Assembly (NCBI GenBank): GCA_028023455.1
Contig: JAQFVV010000205.1
Coordinates: 436,001-500,000 of the forward strand
Length of the DNA stretch: 64,000 nt
Source: Epiperipatus broadwayi
Taxonomy: Eukaryota; Onychophora; Udeonychophora; Euonychophora; Peripatidae
Direction of reading: 5' to 3'
The notes below the pieces were generated by a model. The model worked only from the letters and a program-made list of their open reading frames with translations. It was not told the DNA's origin and made no database searches. Positions within the stretch are counted from its first letter, which is position 1; each line of letters starts with the position of its first letter. Made by a program: the position numbers and the translations under genes. Of the stretch, positions 58,891-64,000 are shown piece by piece.

Positions 58891-59579
58891 GTCATTAGTC
58901 TAATAACAATTTTTATTAGTCATTCATTAGACTAGAGATTATCCAATTAATGAATAATATATCTAAAGTGAATAATTTTTAGTTTAATGAATAACTAATA
59001 AAAATTATTAATATACTTCTATTAGGTGGTTTGGGTTAAAGTTGCGAGTGCGCCAAGTTTGAAACTTATTAATTAAACAGCAGTAATTAATCATCAGTCA
59101 CTTTTTTTATTGGTCGGCGGTTATACCTGGAGAAATGAAAAATTATAATTGTATTTATCATATAAATCTATAATATATTAATTTTATAGTTGCGTTATAT
59201 TTATATATTCTCCACGCATATTTAACAATAATTAAATTTAGCATAATGTTTTTTATTTAAAAAAATATGGCGGAGATTTTGGATTGTTACTTCAACCGGT
59301 TTTTTTTTTTTTGAAAATGAAGGTAATATAAAACCAAGGTAATATAAATACTAATAAATTATGTTTTTCAAACTCATAATGTTTTGACGTAATTCAGTGA
59401 TTTAGTAGACAAAAACCTGAGATAAATAACAAATCTTTACTTCTGCAAGGAACTGCTTTGATTTAAGTTATAAACATTTATCAAGATTATGAAACGAATA
59501 AATAAAATGATTCACAGACACCTAATTCCTAAAATAGCATTAACATTAATAATAAACAAACTATTAATTATTTACTTTT
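58891..59579. other. AT-rich stretch, nothing recognised
   Basis: Contains a small inverted motif around 58900-58990 ('aataacaatttttattag' and 'ctaataaaaattatta') but no gene. Confidence 0.4.
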
Positions 59580-60310
59580 TGTAAACATGTCTGTAGTGGG
59601 GCCCAGGGGAAAGGGTTACTAGTTCTTTCTCCAAACTTCCATAATGCAATCCAGCTCCGATTCAATGTATGTGTTGTTACCGGATGATATAGTTTATTTA
59701 CTTAATACGCGAATTTTAAACATTAGTGTGTTTGTTTCTTTTCTACTTAATATTCGAATTTTAAGACACCAATGTGTTTGACTAATGTGTTTGGTATTAC
59801 TGACCTCATTGAAAAAATTAAAAGACGAGTTGGGCTGGACATATTGCTAGAAGAGATGATAATAGATGGACAATTGAAATCTTAAACTGAATTCCAAGAG
59901 ATTGTAAAAGACCCAGAAAGAGACCACATGTGATGGATGGATGAAATAAGAAAGTGTGCAGGGATGACATGGAGAAGAGAAGCTAAAGATCAGAGAAGAT
60001 GGATTGAACTTGGAGAGACGTTCATCTTTCAGTGGATTGATAATGGTTGATGATAATGAATGTGTTTGAACTATGAATTACATCATGAAATGTGATACCT
60101 TAACTTACAATGAAACAAATGCACTAACATTAAATTTTGTTTTAATCTGGGCAAAACAACTACTGAAACATTTGAAGTGATTCAAATTGTGTATGGGTAG
60201 TGAAGCTGTGAGTCACAAAAATGTCCAGTGATTTGTAATATTGCAGGGGGGAATTTAAAGATAATCTATAAATATACAAAACATACTGTCATATTTCATG
60301 TTACAACTCG
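59580..60310. repeat. Family C dispersed repeat, interrupted by an RTE insertion
   Basis: The left part (59580-59794) and right part (60059-60310) together match the 33.3-33.6 kb copy: 'gattcaatgtatgtgttgtt' on the left, 'aacattaaattttgttttaa' on the right. The RTE fragment lies exactly between them. Confidence 0.55.
59795..60058 (+). mobile_element. RTE-type LINE insertion, 5'-truncated, with TSD
   Basis: The 3'-terminal ~264 bp of the RTE family: GITDLIEKIKR, RRDDNRWTIEILN, KRPRKRPHV, EIRKCAG, ELGETFIFQWIDNG and a GATGATAATG tail. AATGTGTTTG stands immediately before it (59785-59794) and immediately after it (60059-60068), a 10-bp target-site duplication. Defects include TGA for TGG (NWIP), a short deletion after HIA and a missing base in HVRWMD. 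The clear TSD makes it one of the younger insertions. Confidence 0.85.
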
Positions 60311-61345
60311 TGATCTAGACATGTAAGAAAACTTAAAATTGTGAAAGTTAATAGCAAACTACATAAAAACATAACAAACACACTAATGTAAAGATAACAC
60401 AGCAGACAGTTAAACTTTCTGCTTTGAGGATGGTTGAAGTATCTGTGCAATAGAATGCTTTAATAAAGTCATAATGGTAATCATCATACTCACCTTCTTA
60501 ACATAGTTTATGGTTGTTATATTTCACCTTGTCTTCAAATAATGGACTAGTCCAGATTCCATTTTATCTTGATTGAACTGAATATTCATCACCATGGACC
60601 AATGAATATACAAATAGATAACATATATAATAGCAAGATCAGACCAATAGGAAATGATGCACACTGCATTCAAATATTTGCATTGTGGAAAGGATCTTGC
60701 CATGAATAATCGATCCATTTAGATGTAAGGTCAGACAACAACTGTTGAAGCTGAATGGCAGTATGCTGATTGTCCACCATATAGTTCACATGGTGAGGCA
60801 AATCCATGTTTGGGATTGGAAGCTGTTAAACCTTAAATCAGACATGAGACAAGCTGTCAGAGTGTGGCCAGAAGTTGTCACTGTACCTGCTCATGAGGCA
60901 GGCTGAGTAGGTAAACTTATAAGAACACCTGAAGTTCCAGCCTTCTATAGTTGCACAAGTAAAAGCTATACCTCACGAATGGTAGCAGGTGGAGATATAA
61001 TAGTGTATACATTGTAAATACACTTGCTAAGCACATACTGTGTAAAAAAACATGCAACATTTTCTCTATGCATTCTTTGTACATCTATTATTAAATTTTT
61101 TTTGATGAGTTTGGGTTAATATATAATCATGCAGTACAATAAAAATGGTAACATCTTAATACTAGAGCTATACCAGATGATACTAAATTAAATCTTTCTG
61201 TGGCCAGTGGTACAAAAGAATTTACAGTCTTATTAGTTAAATATACTAATTTGCAGTACTTTTTATATTTCAAAATGGTTATCCATAATTCCCTTTTTAA
61301 ATAAATTAAATGAATATAAATTTTAGTAATCCTACATCACTAAGT
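60311..61345. other. Unassigned region
   Basis: Slightly less AT-rich around 60720-60960, but no frame or repeat is recognised. Confidence 0.4.
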
Positions 61346-61347
61346 CA

Positions 61348-61490
61348 TAGCCCTGCATAGTTAGTTCAATGGTAGATTGATAAATTTAGGAACTCGGGGT
61401 CCACAGATGTCCAATATGTCATTTCTGGTTTTTGAACTTCTTAACTCCTGAGCAATAAATCATTCAATTATTTATAATATTCTTCATCAA
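61348..61490 (+). repeat. Single T-family tRNA-like unit
   Basis: 'agttagttcaatggtagatt', CTCGGGGTCCACAGATG and 'aataaatcattcaattatt' follow the unit order of the 45 kb arrays. Its A-box-like TAGTTCAATGG is closer to a tRNA box A than in the arrays. Confidence 0.6.
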
Positions 61491-61734
61491 AATAAATGGT
61501 TTTGTGATTAATTACATCAGTTACTGTTCCCCCAAATTATGTATTTCAATTTTCTTTACAAAGCATATCACAAAATTGATACCATTAAAGGTGTATTTTG
61601 ATTTATCTTGAAAATATTTTCTTGCAATATTAAAAGTATTCTATAAAATTTTCATTAATTTAATATTGCAATGAATAGATCTACATCAATGGTTGGTTAT
61701 TTTGTTTCTATTTTTATTGTGTCAAAGTGCCTGC

Positions 61735-61845
61735 TTTAGTATAAGTAATAGAATGATTGACTCTGGAACTCAAGATCCATGAATTGTGGCCAACCTATCA
61801 CTTTTAGTTCTCAATCTTCTTATGAACTTTTGAAAAAACTGAAAA
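61735..61845 (+). repeat. T-family unit truncated at a Penelope-like fragment
   Basis: 'gaatgattgactctggaact' and 'caagatccatgaattgtggc', then 'cttcttatgaacttttgaa', where the expected AATAAACC tail is replaced by Penelope-related sequence. Confidence 0.55.
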
Positions 61846-62085
61846 AGGCTTGGCACATTGCAAGAGATAAAAATACTATTAACAAGAAAGACTCCTGTGT
61901 TCCCTCTCTAAAAAATGGCTACTTAAGCAAATAATTAGTTATTCATTTATGCTAATAACCCATTCACATTTTTTAATAAATCCAGAAATCTTCTCCCATC
62001 TCTCAGTTGTCATGACTATGATTAATATAACTTAGTCAAAAGTGCATTAGGCAACAATTACGAACTTTATTCAGATTTTAAGCAT
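61846..62085 (+). pseudogene. Penelope-like element 3' fragment
   Basis: 'ggcttggcacattgcaagag' followed by plus-strand NTINKKDSCVPSLKNGYL parallels the 47.29-47.37 kb sequence HGI(A)KNIHTINKKDPAAPFLKSG. The shared AT-rich 3' region follows ('aatccagaaatcttctccc' here). Only the end of the element is present, and its 5' border is the T unit. Confidence 0.55.
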
Positions 62086-62164
62086 ATCTCGTATACGTTT
62101 TTGCATATAGTTATATTTCCATAAAACATTTTGATTATTTTTCCTATGATAAAGCTCTCTGCCA

Positions 62165-62520
62165 GGCTGGGTGAAATGAGAGAGTGGAAGATTCTAGAAC
62201 TGGAATTGTTTTTTCTTCATCATTTCCAAGTTTGCAAAACTCATTCTTTTGAAACATTTTTTTCATTTGGAAAAACAATAAAAAGTTGCATGGGAGTGAG
62301 AATGGATGACTATGGCTAATGTATAAGTTGGGTTATACTGTTTTCAATTAAAATTTGTTCCACATTCAGGACCTTGTGCATTGGTGTTTTGTCATGGTGA
62401 ATCTTGCACTCTGCACTTTGCCATAAATTAGGATATTTTCATTTTTCAGAACTTCTAGGTAAAATGCCTCATCATTACAAATGAATTCTGAATTAACAAT
62501 GTGGTTTGCATTAAATAAAC
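62165..62520 (-). pseudogene. mariner-type transposase remnant
   Basis: The minus strand reads NDEAFYLEVLKNENILIYGK (about 62495-62420), then after a frameshift IHHDKTPMHKVLNVEQILIE (62402 downward) and ENSITQLIH, a stop, and PMQLFIVFPNEKNVSKE. This follows the mariner order FYLEVL...W..HHDNAPAH....V..FL....I..L.HPPYSPDLAPCDFFLFP.LK. The Asp of HHD is kept; the third catalytic Asp (in CDFFLFP) is lost. The N-terminal DNA-binding domain is not seen, and terminal inverted repeats were not found. Confidence 0.6.
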
Positions 62521-62812
62521 AGTTTTGTTTTGATATTGGAGATCACTCACTATGTTCTTCTGGTATGTGATAAATTTGACACTTCTTTAACTTATAAATT
62601 TGTGTTTTGTCTGGAACAAAAATTCATATTTCAATTTTTCAGCTTGCTGCTTATGTATTAGACCTGCTGTGCCTTTTCACATCCAGACCACTTCACTGGT
62701 AACCTTTTAATCTTGAAATGTTGTCAAATAACTTCTACATCAGAATTTCTGATGAACTTAAGTAACATTTCAAACATTAACTAAATAAACATTTATTCTA
62801 TATATTAATTTT

Positions 62813-62899
62813 GCTAACTGTAGCTGAGTGCCTTTTGTCTGGGAAGCCAGATTGATAGCACTCTGAATCTAGCTTCACTCACTCAGCTATAGTTAACCA
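62813..62899. repeat. Short inverted repeat
   Basis: 'gctaactgtagctgagtg' (62813-62830) pairs imperfectly with 'cactcagctatagttaacc' (62880-62898). It could be a tiny MITE or a chance hairpin; no clear TSD. Confidence 0.5.
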
Positions 62900-63470
62900 A
62901 ATTAGCATATGAAATACATCTCTACTTAGCTAATGTTCAAAATGTTTAAGCTAAAACTAATTATCAATAGGATAAAGAAAAGGAGAATAACCTGAAAAGT
63001 AAGACTTATAATGATTTAAGACAGCTTTCTGTTTTCGTTGATCATGAAAATACTAAACAAGTTTATCTTATTTTGATTTTAAAAATGCTAAGTTTTCTCA
63101 TGAGGAAAAAAACGATAATAAAAGAAAAACCAAGGAGGCAGATTTTGTAAATATAAATAGGACATTTATAATTAATTGACAATTTGCTAACATTAAAGTT
63201 CAGGATCATAAGATATGACTTGATGATATTTACTTCCACTATATTTGAATTTAAATGATTTTTAGTTGAGGAATGTTAAGAAATTAATTGAAAGTGCATC
63301 TGTGGTTTCTTATCAATTTTATAAATGTATTATAATGATTATAATTCATTATCATTATTATACTTATTACAACATCTGGTTGAATATTAACATGACTAAA
63401 ATGTTTGCCTTTTTACCAAAAACTAAGTACTTCATGAATACCTTGCAAAAATAACCATAAATATATATAA
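62900..63470. other. AT-rich stretch, nothing recognised
   Basis: No supported feature. Confidence 0.4.
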
Positions 63471-63476
63471 TCATTC

Positions 63477-63762
63477 TATGAGTAAATAAGCAATTATTTT
63501 ATCTAGCCGTGTTTACAATTATATTACATTCAAATATCAGTCTTTCAAGCTAATTGAGCACGCGCCTTTTGAAAGTGTTAAATAAATGAATACTTTCCTC
63601 TTCAATCCAAGATATAGTATTTATGCAGGAATAAAAAGGATCCTCTTATTCCTATGACTCAAATTCTTTTATATGAGCAAATCTGAAGTACTGTTGAGGT
63701 GAGCGTGAATGTAATATAATTGTAAACACGGTGCTAGATAAAATAATTGCTTATTTACTCAT
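63477..63762. repeat. Inverted repeat A/A' (about 55-bp arms)
   Basis: 'tatgagtaaataagcaatta' to 'attatattacattca' (63477-63532) is the near-perfect reverse complement of 63707-63762. The right arm begins where the left arm of the larger B/B' repeat ends. Confidence 0.85.
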
Positions 63763-64000
63763 AATTAAGTTTCAGTAAGAATGACGTTTAGTAAATTCCA
63801 AGTAATTTCACCGACATCATTCAGTCAAAAAACATCATAAATAGTAATTTAAAGTGAGAATTCTACTCACGCTCTCCTCAACATTACTTCAGATTTGCTC
63901 ATATAAAAAAATTTGAGTCATAGGAATAAGAGGATCCTTTTTATTCCTGCATAAATACTATATCTTGGATTGAAGAGGAAAGTATTCCTTTATTTAACAC
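63575..64000. repeat. Inverted repeat B/B' (about 135-bp arms) at the window edge
   Basis: 63575-63710 ('gtgttaaataaatgaatact' to 'gaggtgagcgtgaat') is the reverse complement of 63866-64000 with about five to seven differences. The spacer (about 155 bp) contains the A' arm. The right arm ends at the last base of the window, so the structure may continue. Confidence 0.85.

Overview
The window looks like intergenic or intronic DNA from an invertebrate animal nuclear genome. It is strongly AT-rich, full of (AT)n, (CA)n and (ATC)n microsatellites, and has no operons, bacterial signals or intact host genes. The mix of RTE, L1/Tx1-like and Penelope-like retroelements, Ty3-type LTR elements, mariner and hAT DNA transposons and several tRNA-derived SINE-like families is common in molluscs, cephalopods included. 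The species assignment is only an inference; no host marker gene is present.

Layout. 0.9-2.9 kb: a decayed L1/Tx1-like LINE. 3.6-4.3 kb: the C-terminal end of another non-LTR element on the minus strand. 5.1-7.1 kb: two RTE 3' fragments around a foldback repeat. 7.4-13.2 kb: mostly unremarkable AT-rich DNA with SINE-like copies and a foldback element. 13.7-27.2 kb: the largest structure, an LTR retrotransposon on the minus strand. It has two nearly identical ~2.05 kb LTRs with TG/CA ends, a 4-bp target-site duplication and a TATA box in each LTR. Its coding part is reduced to a gag fragment fused to an integrase C-terminus. Two RTE elements sit tail-to-tail inside it, and the larger is the best-preserved coding sequence in the window. 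29.7-30.3 kb: a Ty3-type gag pseudogene. 35-43 kb: several LINE C-terminal fragments, a hAT-type MITE with a perfect 8-bp TSD, and an inverted cluster of tRNA-like SINE copies. 45.0-48.2 kb: a Penelope-like element with a GIY-YIG endonuclease remnant, flanked on both sides by tandem arrays of a ~135-bp tRNA-like unit. 50.3-51.7 kb: tandem duplications and another inverted SINE pair. 52.2-55.0 kb: an island without recognised repeats, holding one candidate first exon. 55-61 kb: SINE-like, foldback and RTE copies, one RTE with a clear TSD. 61.3-62.5 kb: tRNA-like units, a Penelope 3' fragment and a mariner transposase remnant. 63.5-64.0 kb: a large inverted repeat running off the edge.

No gene here is convincingly functional for the host. 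Every recognisable coding region belongs to a mobile element and carries frameshifts, stops or truncations. What the window shows is nested insertion, inversion and local tandem duplication rather than a pathway. Family letters used below are local labels: A = tRNA-related SINE-like repeat with a long body; B = foldback repeat; C = dispersed repeat at 33, 58 and 60 kb; T = ~135-bp tRNA-like unit.
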